Source: Amanita rubescens
Lineage: Eukaryota; Basidiomycota; Agaricomycetes; Agaricales; Amanitaceae
Length of the DNA: 64,000 nt
Direction of reading: 5' to 3'
NCBI GenBank assembly: GCA_015039365.1
Contig: WION01000035.1
Span: 124,001 to 188,000, forward strand
Shown: positions 42,680 to 55,415 of the stretch, piece by piece
Layout of the letters: every line of letters begins with the position of its first letter
Numbering within the stretch: the stretch's first letter is position 1
Program-made: the position numbers and the translations under genes
Notes under the pieces: model-generated
What the model saw: the letters and a program-made list of their open reading frames with translations, nothing else
Database searches by the model: none
Told to the model about the DNA's origin: nothing

Positions 42680-42959
42680 GGTGGTGGGAGGAAGAAAGAA
42701 AAGATGGGGAGGAAGAGACGCGACTCGAGAAGATGAAATTCATTTAAAGTCCGCTGACAGACGCATTGACCACCTGGTTGAAGTGGTCCCCTTTGTTGTT
42801 TCACTGATGCCTCACCTACTAGCATCAACCTTAGTTACAAATCCTTTTATTGTCTTCATTGCGCTCGTAACCTGTATTATTTATCTAACCAAAATACGAC
42901 GGTATTGAGTACCTATAGCTCGTTTCTCTGCCCAACGAGTGGCTGTGCTGCCGTCCTCC
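42680..42959. promoter_or_regulatory. Shared promoter between PARP-finger gene and HIR1
   Basis: The two genes diverge from this 280-bp stretch, so it must hold both promoters. No single motif stands out. Confidence 0.55.
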
Positions 42960-45900
42960 ATGGTCCACTTCACTAAGCCGGCATGGGTTATCCACAAGGA
43001 CCCTTCAAAGAGCGACCAGAATGCTAAGCGCTTGTCAATTTTCTCAGTTCACGTTCACCCCGACGGCTCCCGTATCGCTACAGGTGGTCTCGACTCAAAA
43101 ATACGTATTTGGAGCACGAAACCAATTCTCAACCGTTCTTCCGACCTCTCCGGTAAACCGCCAAAATCGCTATGTACTCTACATATGCATACTGGCCCCG
43201 TCCTCACCGTCCGATGGGCTCATTCCGGAAGATGGCTTGCCAGTGGTAGCGATGACGCTATTGTAATGATTTGGGATCTCGACCCGTGAGTGAGTTGAGT
43301 TGTTTGGGCCACTGGTGCCGACTCACGCAACCCAACGGATATTTCTAGCAATGCACGCGGTAAAGTATGGGGCTCAGACGAGGTAAATGTAGAGGGCTGG
43401 AAGCCCCTGAAGCGTCTCCCAGGGCATGATAGTGGTGCGTATCAATGACATTACTCATGTCTATCCTATCAACACGTATTTCTAGATGTAACAGACGTGG
43501 CATGGTCCCCCGGTGATCGTTACCTCGCTTCCGTGGGGCTGGATTCAACCGTGATTATCTGGTGTGGCTTCACCCTCGGTACTTTATTTCCACGTATCAA
43601 CCCTACAGTACTTACACAAACTCAGAACGCATCGTCCGTCTAAACCAGCACCAGGGATTCGTCAAGGGTGTGTGTTGGGACCCAGTTGGCGAGTTCCTTG
43701 CCACTCAGTCCGACGATAGAACTGTCAAGATATGGAGAACGACGGATTGGTCTCTCGAAAAGACGGTATCAAAACCTTTCGAAGCCTCTCCAGGAAGCAC
43801 CTTCTTCAGACGTTTAAGGTAACTCCGTCTATCGTACCTTGTTTTCGTTTTCATCTGGCTCTCGCACAGCTGGTCACCTGATGGAGCTCATATCACGGCG
43901 TCTAACGCCACGAACAACAATGGCTACGTCTTCATTGCCGCAGTAATAACCCGCAACTCGTGGACGTCCGATATAAGCCTAGTTGGTCATGAAAACACCG
44001 TCGAAGTCGCTGTACGTTGCTCACGATACAGCTATTCCTGTGTTAACCCTTGATTACAGGCATACAACCCGCATATATTTTTACGCAATCTAACTGAGCC
44101 AGTGGCCACGTACAATATATGCTCAGTCGTTGCATTGGGTGCAGATGATCGATCCGTTTCAGTGTGGCAGACTAAATCTGCCAGGCCTCTTATTGTTGCC
44201 AAGGAAGTTTTCGATCGTCAGATTATGGACCTCAGCTGGTACGTATTACGGCAGACAGGCAACATTTTGGAAGTTCAATGGACTTTTTAGGTCGTGGGAT
44301 GGAATGACATTATATGCGGCCTCTTCGGATGGTACAATTGCAGTATTCAACTTTGATCCTGCGGAGCTCGAAGGCATCGCACCTCACTCAGTCCAACAGC
44401 AATATCTGACCAAATTTGGCTTCACACCACCACCGCTTCCTGAAGGTTTCTCCCACGTGCCTACGCGTTCGCCTACGCAGATGACACCTCCCCCTTCGCC
44501 TACCCGTGCAAATGGACAAGCGTCCGCAGCTTCCCATACGACCACTTCAACGAGTTTCCCAACAACAAACGGCGGAGAACGCGTTAATGTACTGATAGCA
44601 AAACGTGGCAACAAAAAGCGTGCCGCTTTGTCTCAAGTTCCCGTGAATGGGCGGTTGGACACGAGCTCCAGCTTGGCTGGACCTTCCGCTAGCGCTCCAC
44701 CTTCCAAACGTGTCCAGCTCACGCATCATCGAGATATACAAAGATTCCCATCTCCGTCGGAACAGCCGTTCAACGCTCCAGATAGCTGGTCTCGACATGC
44801 AGATGTCGCTATGGATGTTGATGTACCAATTGATGCACTGGACGCGGCACCATCTCGCACAAAAGGGAGGAGAACAGCTATTGGCGACTTGTTGGATGAT
44901 ACGAAACCCCCGAAAGCTAGGACATTGGGTGGCGATAGACGCAGAGAGGTTGTTGAAGTGAAACAGATCGGGATGGTGGTGCCAGCGCATAGTATGGCTG
45001 CTGAGGTGCAACGGACTATGGTGCTTCCAGTGCCACCACTATTGACATATCTTTCGTCTGAGGTGGATGGGACAGATGACGTGTTAGAAGCAGAGAACGC
45101 AAAGGATGTTGGTAAGTAATACGATGTTGCATCTGAACTCGTAGGTGCTGATGCTCTGCTTGCAGCAGGTACAAACGATGTGTCATTTACGTCCGGAAAG
45201 CAAACGCAATGGCTTGACTATGTGCCGTCGCCCGTTTTATCGCTCAAGGCGACCTCGTTTTTATGCGCAGTTGCCATGCAGGATGGCTCGGTGAATGTGT
45301 ATTCACATACAGGCAGAAGGCATGTTAACCTTAACCGTGAAAGCTTATGTTAACCGCATTTTGACAGACTCATGCCTACAATGAGCCTTGATTCGCCGTG
45401 TTCCTTTATCGATGGGAATAAACACAGTTTACTGGTTATCACATCTTCGGGGCAACTATACTCTTGGTGAGCTTCGGAATTCCACTCGGCTAGGGACGAT
45501 CTTCTCATCCCTCGTACCAGGAATATGAAAAAACAGACTGTCTACTTCCCGCCAGTTTCGGTTCTACCGCTTCTCGCTTCGTCACCAAATCACACCATCA
45601 CCTCCGCCTCAGTTCGGCCGAACGGTGCTCCCATAATCAATGCGTCCAATGGGACAGGCCTATTCTTATGACTCGTCGCTTTCAACATGGGTTAAAATCA
45701 GCGAACGATGGTGGGCCGACTCGGACGCATGGCAAGGCCGTCAGCGGGCGACGAACACTACAACGAATCGGGGAGTCATGTCCATGGTTGAAGGCAGTGT
45801 CAATGGGTCACCTCCTCCAGATGACACTCCGGCCGATAGGAAACGACCGGAATGGTGGAACGCGGCTCTGACGCTTGGGCATTTGGAAACCAAGCTGCAT

Positions 45901-46299
45901 GCGACGAGGCTGTTAGACAGTTCACAAGAGTATAAGCAAGCGCTTTTATTGTATGCCAGGAGGATAGCGGATGAAGGGTTTAGAGCCAAGGGGGAAGAAT
46001 TAATCAAGGAGCTGTTTGGGCCTATGTATTGGTACGTATGGCTTTATCGGGCTATTGCACCGATGCTGAGATGTCACTTCTTAGGCGTCCTGGGAGAGAA
46101 GAGGGTTGGACCCCGACCGTCGCTGGAACGTCAAAACGAGACTTGTTGAGGGAAGTTTTAGCGGTATTCGGTATGGTATCCTCCAGCAGTTGTCGTTATA
46201 TCGCCTGACTCGTGTATTGCAGCTCGGAGCAAGACATTGACGAAACTTGCCCTCGACTGGCAAGAGGTTCTGAAAAAGGCCGCTATTGACGAACCATAG
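42960..46299 (+). CDS. HIR1: Histone transcription regulator HIR1/HIRA
   Basis: WD40 scaffold of the HIR H3-H4 chaperone complex, acting in replication-independent nucleosome assembly. Twelve exons: 42960-43285, 43349-43434, 43486-43578, 43626-43818, 43870-44011, 44060-44238, 44291-45111, 45166-45319, 45368-45466, 45521-46031, 46085-46170, 46223-46299. The start is [12 protein letters not shown]. Clear WD repeats include [30 protein letters not shown] and [16 protein letters not shown] Ser/Thr/Pro-rich linker holds a HIRA B-like segment ([15 protein letters not shown]). The C-terminal Hira domain ([30 protein letters not shown]) follows. Intron 8 is GC-AG (GCATGT at 45320). One base must be skipped at about 45666 (GLF to YDSSLSTW). 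About 920 residues. Confidence 0.92.
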
Positions 46300-46515
46300 C
46301 ACCGCGGTACACGAGATATATGTTTATTACGTTTGTTCTCTGGTATAAATGTAAATCCGAATAGTATGTACTAATTAATGGACGCTGTGCTGGTGTAATT
46401 CAATTGTGGTAGGATGATATGCGCGAAACATGGCTCGACGTTACCGAACCGGCAACGTTTACCGGACTTTATTTTTTCTCTTGAGCGCTCATGCACCGCT
46501 CATGACGCCACATTG

Positions 46516-47824
46516 ATGGACACATCAAGGGGTAACAGTCCTGAGCTCGGCATTCCAGAAGCAGTGACCAGCAAAGATTCGAACATGTCCATCTCTGACA
46601 CTGTTATACGAGAAGTGAGTCTTCCAACCCGGCGTGATACACTCATTCACTAATATGGTTTGCAGGTTTCCCAGAACGTGTGGACGTTCTCAAGGTGCTC
46701 GGTCTGCCAACACATTGCCCGTAGCTTTCTGACTGACCGCGTAGGCCCTTTTCTCGCTATGGAATTCATGTCGGAGGACGCTCCACGGCGATCAAAATGA
46801 AGGATGGTGGGGTATGGGTTCTTGCGTCAACGCCATTGAATGGAGAGACCAGAGAGAAATTAGACCAACTGGGACCTGTTCGGTGGGTGAATGAGAGAAT
46901 CTCTGTTTCGGCGTTATCTCATGCAGGAGTTTAGATATATCATTGGAGCAGATTCCGTCCACAGAATGTTCCTAAGTGCGCAGATTCGTCTGAGAATCTT
47001 ACCTTTTGTCTCACTCAACTCACGTCAAGGCGAGTTCAAGAAAGCGTATCCCAATGCCAAACTAGTCGCCCCACAAGCCGCAATCGAGAATTACCATGAC
47101 ACGAATCTTAAGTTTGACGGAGGTGACTTTTTTGGGCTACAGCCGAAGGTGCACGGATTGACTAAATTGCGTTTAGCTTGGGGTGCAGATCCTCCCGACA
47201 CAAAATATGGTTTTGAGGACGAAGTGAGATTCAGAATGTCCGCACGGCAACTGACTTTCTTATTTTCGATTAGATCAAGCATCGGTGAGAACTGTCGGCG
47301 TTTCTTTTGAATGGATCGTGTCTGAATTTGATATTCTCAGTTATTTCTCTGGGTTTCGTAACAAGGATGTTGCGTTCTTCCATGTTGATTCAAAATCTTT
47401 GATAGAAGCCGACTTGTTGTTCAATTTACCCGCCAACGAGCAAGTAGGTTCTTTCTTCAGTCACTACCTCCCAATGATCCTCACAACATCCCTGTAGTAT
47501 TCGAAAGTCAATGCGCCGTGGGGGATTGGCGTCTTTTGCCTGGGACCGTCGTCATGGCTGCACTCGCGGTTTACGTGGAGGATGGGTGTGGACAAAGAGT
47601 AAGAGCAATGAATTGAATCTCATAAAGTCAATCAACCTTCCATCCAGAGCCATGAAACGAGACGTGAAGGCAGTCGATGCGTGGGATTTCAAGAGGATAA
47701 TTCCCTGTCATGGGGTAAGATCACGTTGCTTTAATAAAAATGATCGCTGAGATTGGTTGAGGATGTTATCGATACGGGGGCCAAAAAAGCATGGCGAGAT
47801 GCATATCGATTCTACTACGACTGA
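46516..47824 (+). CDS. DUF4336 protein (metallo-beta-lactamase-like fold)
   Basis: Eleven exons: 46516-46614, 46666-46694, 46745-46882, 46935-46975, 47030-47122, 47177-47223, 47274-47284, 47341-47443, 47498-47598, 47648-47714, 47762-47824. They join into 263 codons in one frame. Exon 7 is only 11 nt. Recognisable segments are RYIIGADSVHRMF, KKAYPNAKLVAPQAAIE, GADPPDTKYGFEDE and FFHVDSKSLIEADLLFNLPANEQ. A final WDFKRIIPCHGD looks like the last metal-site strand of the fold. Substrate is unknown. It follows HIR1 by about 215 bp on the same strand. Confidence 0.88.
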
Positions 47825-48282
47825 TGTCGGCTATCATAGGCACATATTTGATACAACTCGGAATATTAGGTTGGTGATAATCGGTATCAAACTTGATAAG
47901 ACAGGCGGTTATCAACATCACCAACATCACCTTCTATCGCCTTGTGTGTGATAACCACAGGTTCAATCACAAATAATTCAAATGACTAGGACATGTGGGA
48001 ACGGCGAACACGAGGCTTCTCACATTAGTCGGTTCTGCCGATAGTAGATTGCCGGAAAATGGCTTAGCATCCTGGCCGAAAAGCCAGCGAAGCTGTACGT
48101 TACAAATGTTTCAACCTGCATTCTTAACAAGTCGGAAATCTCTATTCCTTGTTGCGGCATTCTAACATCGATTCGCACGTTGTAGGCGCTTATTTTAACA
48201 CGAGCAAGCCTCATGGCCACCTTAACCCCAGCACATAACAGCCGCTTGCCCATCGGCAAGTGTGCCATAGATCCCTCTAACC
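47825..48282. other. Intergenic between DUF4336 gene and zinc-finger gene
   Basis: About 460 bp with no supported gene; it should hold the promoter of the downstream zinc-finger gene. Confidence 0.5.
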
Positions 48283-51111
48283 ATGCCCGTCTGCATCCAC
48301 TGCAATAACAGAGCGTTTGTCAACGAAGACGCACTGAGACAGCATCTCAAGTCGTCGAGCGCCCATCCGCTCTGCACCCCTTGCAATCGCCACTTTGTTA
48401 ACGAGAAAGCGTACGAAGCGGTACGTTATTGAGATCGTCATAGGGATGTAACGCGACGTCAAGCCCTTTTTCTTCTACTCTAACAGCACATGGCGGCTAG
48501 GCACCCGCCCACGTTTGATTGCATGAAGTGTAATAGGACTTTCCGATCTCAATCATCCCTGGAGGATCATTACAGAGGTTCATCTGAGCATCCGAATTGT
48601 AACCGGTGCGGAAAGGGGTTCAAAAACAAGCGTCTTATGGAAGAGGTACGGGTAGTGTTTAGCGATATATGACGTCGTTCTCAACCGTTTTCAGCATTAT
48701 GGGATGCAACACGCGCTTGTATCCTGTTCCCTGTAGCCCTATAACCCTTTACCTAGATGAACTGGATGCGCATTATCTAGCGTCTGATATGCACCCGTCG
48801 TGCCTGGTATGCAATTGCGGGTTTAAAGATAGCGAATCTTACAAAGAGGTACGTCACCGATGAAAACGCCACTGCCTGTTCATTCGTTACTCAACACCGC
48901 TGTAGCACCTGGTCTCTGCCCATGAAAATCTGTTCTGCGCGCTTTGTACAGCGTATTTCGAAAGCCCAGAGACGCTATCAGATCATTATCTGATGTCGCC
49001 TAGGCACCCTTCCTGCATGGCGTGTTGCAGAGGCTTTAGAGGCGACCAAGAATTTTCGGCGGTAGGTTGAATCCGATCTGTGGCTGCACGTCTAATAGAG
49101 ATAATAACAGCATCTCTCCTCGGAACACGCGACTTCTCGAACGAGCGTCCTGCCTGACCCTGCGGTCAGCGGCACGGCGCCTGTTCAGCGAAGCTCAATT
49201 CCAATCAGGGTATGTCTAGTAACGATCTGTGATGCGCTTTCTCATGTTGTCGCAGAGACCGATGATTAGAGTTGACTCCCCAGCATTATCCCTTCGCCCA
49301 GGGTTCGGTTCTCCCATTATGGAAGTAAAGGCACCGAACTTTAGTCCCACTATATTGCCACCTCCTGGAGGCATCGTGGATGAATTGTGGGCCATGCGCG
49401 AAGTACGTAATTATTACGCGCGTGGGCTAGGGCTAACACAAAATCAGAATATGGAAGTGCTTACCCCACGCCGGCTGACCGGAACGAACGGCTTAGCATC
49501 ATTGGCCGATGGGACGCTCAGAAGAAAAATGGTAGGTTAATTCTGGCTTGGGTGAACAAGCACTGAGATTAGATATGATAGGAGATGAACAGAGGACCTT
49601 CGTCCCTGTCGTCTGTTAAACCTGAGCGAAGTCCTTTGAACAATTTGTTTGTCACTGCGGACCAAAATGCAGACGATGTAAGCTGCGAACTGTTTTGCTT
49701 TGACGCACTAATTCTTGTGCAGATATATTCACAATTCAAGGCCTTCGACCATTCATCATATGAAATAAGTCATTATTCGCTTATGCAAGAGTCGGATCCA
49801 GTTGTACCCTTTGAGCGAGGCGTCAAGAACGAGGACAGTTCGAAAATAGTTGGAATGGGAATCAAGGATAAATCAAGTGGGGTGATGGAGTTCCATCCCT
49901 TCTCTTCCCCCCAGTCAGGAGCAAGTGTCTCTATGACATCTTCTTCGCCGCAGTCGAGCTTCAACCTGCACTCTTTTGCATCTCCTACGTCTTCTACATC
50001 CGGTTCAATTTCCAGCAACGACATCCCATTTGTCATTTCCTCTCCCGTGTTGTCTAGTTTCTTGCAGGCGTCCGAACGTCGAAATGCGGAAAGGGCGCCG
50101 GATTTACTTCTTTCCACGATGGCAACACCCATTGTGCCCTCACCCGAACTGGAGTTGCCGAACACGATCGAAGGAGAGCTGCTACCAGATCCAAAATTTA
50201 CAAGTTTTTCACCAACAGATACCAGCAGGTAAGCAGGAACATATCTTTTGTTCTACCGTTAACTCTTCCGCAGTCCCGACGTTTCGTCCCCATTGGATCT
50301 TGCTGCGCTGCCGTGCATTTCGCCACTTGCGACTACGCCGATTGAGCGTACAAGTTCTCTGAAAAGCCAAAACGATGGCACATTTGACTTTCCCGAATCG
50401 CGATATCCTCTTCCGGACTCTCCAGTCTGGGAGAATTTCGGCATCTCGCGACGACGCTGAAACGATTGACACCGTGGTACCTTCGCCCTCTTTGAACGAT
50501 AACGCATCCGTAATGATTGTGAAGCCATTTGTTCCAGCACAAGTCGTCGATCCTGGGTACCCATCGCGATGGATGCCACATAGTATGGAACTGGGCTTGG
50601 ACGACGAGATTAGCAAGGACGTGATCTCACGCCCGGAGTCAGCCGGTTTGGCGTCCAACCCGGAAGTCCTTCACATCCAAACTTTGACCGGTAAGTTATT
50701 ACTTTCCCCATGGGCCGCCGACAAGACTCATACATATCTGGAAGTTGATAATGCACCAGATAGCCGGCATGACACCGCCGAGATACTGGTGTCCAGTTCT
50801 CCAAGTCCTGAATCCGCTCCAACAAGGGCCGCGGAGTTAGCGAAGCAAGAAGTGTCTGGACAGATTCCCGGACATCGCGCGCTGCATTGCAGACTTTGTC
50901 AGATCGATACGTGTAGCGACCCCACCGCCACTATGTGTGGTCATATGTTCTGCTACAAGTACGTTTCTTTTGTCTCTTCGCCCTCGAATCGAGGGCTCAC
51001 TTGTTCGTCGCCAGGTGTATAACCAAGTCTGTTATGGAGACGCCCCGCTGCCCGGTCTGTTCGACGCCCACGTTATTATACTGTTTATTTCGTTTGCATC
51101 TCTCGAGTTAG
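48283..51111 (+). CDS. Multi-C2H2 zinc finger protein with C-terminal RING finger
   Basis: Probably a nuclear protein with E3 ubiquitin-ligase activity. The first exons are 48283-48420, 48487-48645, 48695-48848, 48906-49061 and 49111-49209. They carry paired C2H2-like fingers (CMKCNRTFRSQSSLEDHY, CNRCGKGFKNKRLMEEH, CLVCNCGF, CALCTAYFESPETLSDHY). A long Ser/Pro-rich middle follows. Near 50880-51090 lies a RING with CRLC, MCGHMFC, KC (after an intron) and CPVC. The stop is at 51109-51111. Two breaks: about 48733, where two missing bases would restore the second Cys of a C-x2-C pair, and about 50447-50450, one extra base. Downstream introns after 49209 are less certain. Confidence 0.75.
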
Positions 51112-51416
51112 TTTGGGACCGTTAGCTTTCTTGTATCGATCATGTGGAATATGGAGAGTATGTTATGTACAACACTTTAGCATGTAGCATAAAGTGCAAA
51201 TCTCGTCTTGCAAATTAACTGGGATGCAAGGATCAGTGCTTGCTGCCGACTTGATTCCTGGTCGACTCAAGGTCTCAATTAATAAAATTATGTTCTCATA
51301 AACTAACAAACCCCATACCTCCATTTACAACTTATTTAATTGACGATCAATTCCTCTGCCTGCGTATAAAGACCGTTACTTTCCCTTACCACTAGACCGT
51401 GAGAAGTTTTTTGTCA
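51112..51416. other. Intergenic, nothing seen
   Basis: AT-rich, short frames only; downstream flank of the zinc-finger gene. Confidence 0.5.
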
Positions 51417-51639
51417 TTACTTATTGTGACTGATGTACAAGCTATACGTGACAGCTGGATCCATTGGCTTCCAGGTTCCTCGTTTAAGGGCTTTCTCCAT
51501 TCTGCAGGTTGAATATTCAAATATCCAAATCAAGAATGCTGTCCATAGTGGTGTCAGGACAAGTAGCCAAGCTGCGAGGGCCGCACCTTTGAGATCCATT
51601 AAACCCAGTGTTACCCCTTGCCGCCACTTCGCCCACAGT

Positions 51640-51950
51640 CCATGCCGGTAATATGAGGGGCAGCTCATTCCTTGTCGCGAACCTATCGATCTTCTGTGGC
51701 AGCCGCGCCAGTGTCGCCCGCGCAGGATGAATGTTATACTATTTGCCTGCGCCTGTCCTGAAAGAAATCGCGCAACGAAAGATGATAAGCTTCGATTGCG
51801 ATATCTGAGATATTCAGGACCGGGTGCATCCTGCGTAGATCTGGCATCAAATCCTCTTTGCTGACCCGTAGATGTCGACATACTCGACTGAGCGCGATAA
51901 CGAGCATAAATATACAGACAGGTGCCCATGCGCGATGCTTGCTTTCCAAT
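51640..51950 (-). pseudogene. Fragment resembling the C-terminal side of a fungal NACHT/NLR protein
   Basis: The frame reads SKEDLMPDLRRMHPVLNISD...YHLSLRDFFQDRRR, then after a frame change and a TAG, NIHPARATLARLPQKIDRF. This resembles, from memory, the segment after the NACHT ATPase in many Agaricomycete NLR proteins. A 236-codon open frame on the same strand (51417-52127) runs through it in another register and is probably accidental, although it holds one hydrophobic segment (AAWLLVLTPLWTAFLIWIF). Low confidence. Confidence 0.25.
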
Positions 51951-52127
51951 TTTGTTCATTTCAACTAACTTCCCCCGCTGGCCGGTGTTCATACGACATA
52001 GCTCCATGTTGTAGTACGCGTCTCTGTGATGAATACAGAACGGAGAGAGGACACAAAGTCCCGCGAATTGGTAAGAGGAGGCAATAGTTCTGGGTGTATA
52101 CGAAGGTAAGTGGCCGGGGCTCCGCAA

Positions 52128-52784
52128 GTGACACGTCCATCCTAAATCACCATCGTCACCTTCTGGAGACTTGAGGAAGAAGGTGCTGCGATTCGTTTAA
52201 ACACGAGGCTTAGGGTGAATCTGTCGTACCCAGGCGTGTTGGGAAGCAGAGGAAAGGAAAGCAAAGAGAAAAGTCATATGAGATGAGGGTAGACTGAGGA
52301 CTGTGCTGTCCACGTTGGGCGAAACATATGGAAAACCAGTAGGCAAGGCTTGTGCCAGAGATGAGTCCGATGTTCAGAGCCTTCAAGTTGTCAACGCGAG
52401 GTTGTTTTGGCGCATGTAGTCGTGGATTCGCGTAAGACTCTACCGCTTATGTAATGAATATCTGAATGCCGAACTATGCCGAAACTGGGCATTTTGATAC
52501 TATTTATATTCACACTTGTACTACTTACCATAATAGACGCCAACTTGAACAGGCAGCGCTCACTGCATGTCCATTATCTGTTATCCAGGCAGGCAACCCA
52601 ATGAAAGCACGCGTAATGATGTCAGCAAAATGAGCAAAATCAGTGTCAGCCTCGATCGCAATGGTCAGCCACCATGCATATATAGTCGTCAGCTAGCCCA
52701 ACTACTGCTCTCCACCTAAACCGCTACCCCCCCAGCTGTGATATCTGCGATATCCCAAGCCTACTTTAAACCAAAGTTTCCACG
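52128..52784. other. Intergenic, probable promoter of the acidic orphan gene
   Basis: About 650 bp without a supported gene. A CATATATAG element near 52676 could serve as TATA box for the gene starting at 52785. Confidence 0.4.
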
Positions 52785-54251
52785 ATGAACACCATTATCT
52801 TCCACCCTTTTAACCGCGTAAAAAGTACCCCCACACATGATCTATCCGCTGCTCTTATTGCCCCAGTCTCCAAATGGTATCGCAAGCCGACTCCCTGGTG
52901 GGTCGACGGCTTTGAAGAGGTGGGTCTTCAACCTATTGTAGAGACTGACGAAATTGCAGAAGAGGAAGAGGAAGACGTGATTGAAGAGCAGGAGGAATTA
53001 GGGGCCGTTGATGATGACGCCCTTGAGCCTGCAGGCGAAGGTATGACCTCCTGATTATGTTACGTTTTCGATCTTGACGTGTTCCATACAACCAGACGTT
53101 ACATTCGAGAATGTCCAAGGCGATGAGGAAGGTAAGCAGAACAGTCTCGATGAAACTAACGTTTTCCAGGTTGCGGCGCTCCAAAGTATGCACAGATGTT
53201 ATATGCATATCATTGACGCTGATGGCGGGCATGTTTAGATATGGTTTTTGATGACGACCTGCCTGGAATTGATCAAGATCAGCGAGATGACGAAACAGCG
53301 TTCTTGGACGACCTGATGCGCGCTGATGAAGGTAATGTTATGATTAGTATCCTCGAATATAAAGCTAACATCATACAAAGTGTCTTTTCATGAATCCGAC
53401 GGCGATGACACCTTAATCAATGCCACCTTCATCGACAAAGGTACGTTAATTACTGTTAGTTCATGAAATCTGTACTCAAAAAGCCGCGCATCTTAGATGT
53501 CACGGTCATATTGGAGGCGGAACTAGTCGACGAATATGAATGGGATGAAAACGAAATGTTGAACATCGTCATTATCGAAGTGGATCCCGAAAACGACAAC
53601 ACCTGCTCTAGCCTCAACGCGAATCAAATAATTCCAACGGAGTCGCCCCGAAACACCCAGGGCGTAGGGGTCTGGCCTGGCAAGCTTGGCTCCGAAACCC
53701 GCTGGGTGACAACGCGCACCGCGTGCCAGTGGCTGGCTGGATCGCTTGACGGAAGCGGATATGACCCTGGCAAGGCATATCTTCAACTTCCAGATGATCT
53801 AGCGGTGAAGGCGGCTGATGTGGTTGGCTACCCATTGGCTACCGCTGTTGTAGAGCATGACATAGGCTGCGGCTCAGCCCGTGCTTTTTCCGTGGGCGAC
53901 GCGACAGATCATACGAGCAACAGCAGTACGTGTCGTTCATCCTGTGACGTCACCAGCTCTTCAACTAATCTTTCTAATCTTTTAGTGGCGCCGCAACTGG
54001 CAGATGAGGTGTCCAAGCGGCTGAGTTTTACATTCATCATATCCGCTCCTTTCTTTCTTTCATTTATGTTTCTAGTTAGGCCCTCGCGTAATAACTACAT
54101 CCTCTTCCATGGTGAGTTAGCTCGTTTTGCGTTTCCGCTGAAACATGTAGCGTCCTGGCTTTCTGGCAACACCTCTATCGCTCGCGGGTCTTCTGGTTTC
54201 TCTCTGGGGGCTTACTTTTGGCGACTTACTGCTTTGGCGCTCTTTCTGTGA
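52785..54251 (+). CDS. Acidic orphan protein built from phase-1 exons
   Basis: No family recognised. I read exons 52785-53040, 53096-53131, 53239-53331, 53381-53440 and 53497 on; all four introns are phase 1, and the internal exons are 36, 93 and 60 nt. After a basic/aromatic N terminus with WYRKPTPWWVDGFEEVGL the chain is strongly acidic (EIAEEEEEDVIEEQEE). Exons 2-5 each begin with a similar turn (DVTF, DMVF, VSF, DVTV). The last exon frame runs to 54251 but probably contains at least one more intron near 53930-53985, so the C terminus is unsure. Confidence 0.5.
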
Positions 54252-54810
54252 CTCTTGCGTTCTTGGTTTCTTGTCTGTCTCTCGGGCACTGGCAACTGGC
54301 GACCGGCGGTGCGTAAGTCATTTGATATTGTTCTGTTTTCCGGTTTGTCCGCGTGGTGGCGCTGACGTCTAGAGCTTTGGAATTGGCAATCCCAGAGCCA
54401 AGTCGGCAATTACCACGATCCTATCCTTCCCATTTGGATCCGTGCCTCGGAGAGGATCACTGTCGGCGAGTGTTATTCCCAGTGTCCTCTTCTGACGCTC
54501 GTGTCATAGATTGGCATCATCTCGTTGTTGCCACAACTTATAGCTCGCATAGGATGGAGTGCTTCGGTCAAGCTGTCACCGGAAACCTCATTGCGGTGCT
54601 GCGTGGCGGGGAGCAGAGGGCGCGAATCCTGACCAGACTCGTCGCTGCTCGCTCCCTTGCGTGGTTGAGACAAAATATCCTCCATAACGCAGCTTCAAAA
54701 GCGACGAGAAAGGTCAAGTTGGCTTCTCTCTGGCATTATATTTTCTGACAATCCTTTTCAGATTTGTCGCCATAAATGACAATCAGGGCGACGATCCTCC
54801 CAAGCATACC
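54252..54810. other. Intergenic, no supported gene
   Basis: Only overlapping short frames on both strands; the 131-codon plus frame at 54353-54748 has no recognisable feature. Confidence 0.4.
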
Positions 54811-54814
54811 CATG

Positions 54815-55350
54815 CCGAAAAATCGCCCCTAAAAAATACGCTGGCGTATATTTCTGTTTTTTCTCTGCGTTCTCGGTTCTTATCTTCACTTCTTTCTTGG
54901 GAACTAGGCGAGACGATTCTCGTAATACCCATATCTAGTCCCGAAAAACTCCTAAAAAGGTCAAAATTCCGTAAAACAAAACGAAAAAAAAAAGGAAAAA
55001 GAATTAAAAGGAAAAAAAAACTTTCTTTGCGCTTCTTTCCGTTTCTTCTCTGCGTTCTTCTTATCTTCACCTCTTTTCTTGGGAACTAGGCGAGACGATT
55101 CTCGTAATACCCATATCTAGTCCCGAAAACGCCCCCAAAAAAAGTCAAAAATTCCGTAAAACAGAAAAAAAGAATTAAAAGGAAAAAAAAAGTCTTCTTT
55201 CCGCTTCTTTCCGCTTCTTTCCGTTTCCTCTCTGCGTTCTGCTTCTTATCTTCACTTTTTTCTTGGGAACTAGGCGATTCTCGCAATACCCATATCTAGT
55301 CCCGAAAACCGTTCCAAAAAAAGGTCAAAATTCCGTAAAACCAAAAAAAA
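54815..55350. repeat. 183-bp tandem repeat, three copies
   Basis: The core GGGAACTAGGCGA...TTCTCG.AATACCC followed by ATATCTAGTCCCGAAAA occurs with GAACTAGG at 54901, 55083 and 55266, spacings of 182 and 183 bp. Each unit also holds GTCAAAATTCCGTAAAA, an A-rich run and a C/T-rich stretch. The third copy lacks the ACGA of GGCGAGACGATT. Non-coding in all frames as a common pattern. Confidence 0.9.
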
Positions 55351-55415
55351 AATCTTGTTTGCGCTTCTCTGTCTCTCGTCTTGTCATGTGTATGTGCGCC
55401 TAAACTTTTATAGAT

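Noticed and set aside
54353..54748. 131-codon plus-strand frame as a gene
   Set aside because: No family features, no supported introns, and it overlaps equally good minus-strand frames.
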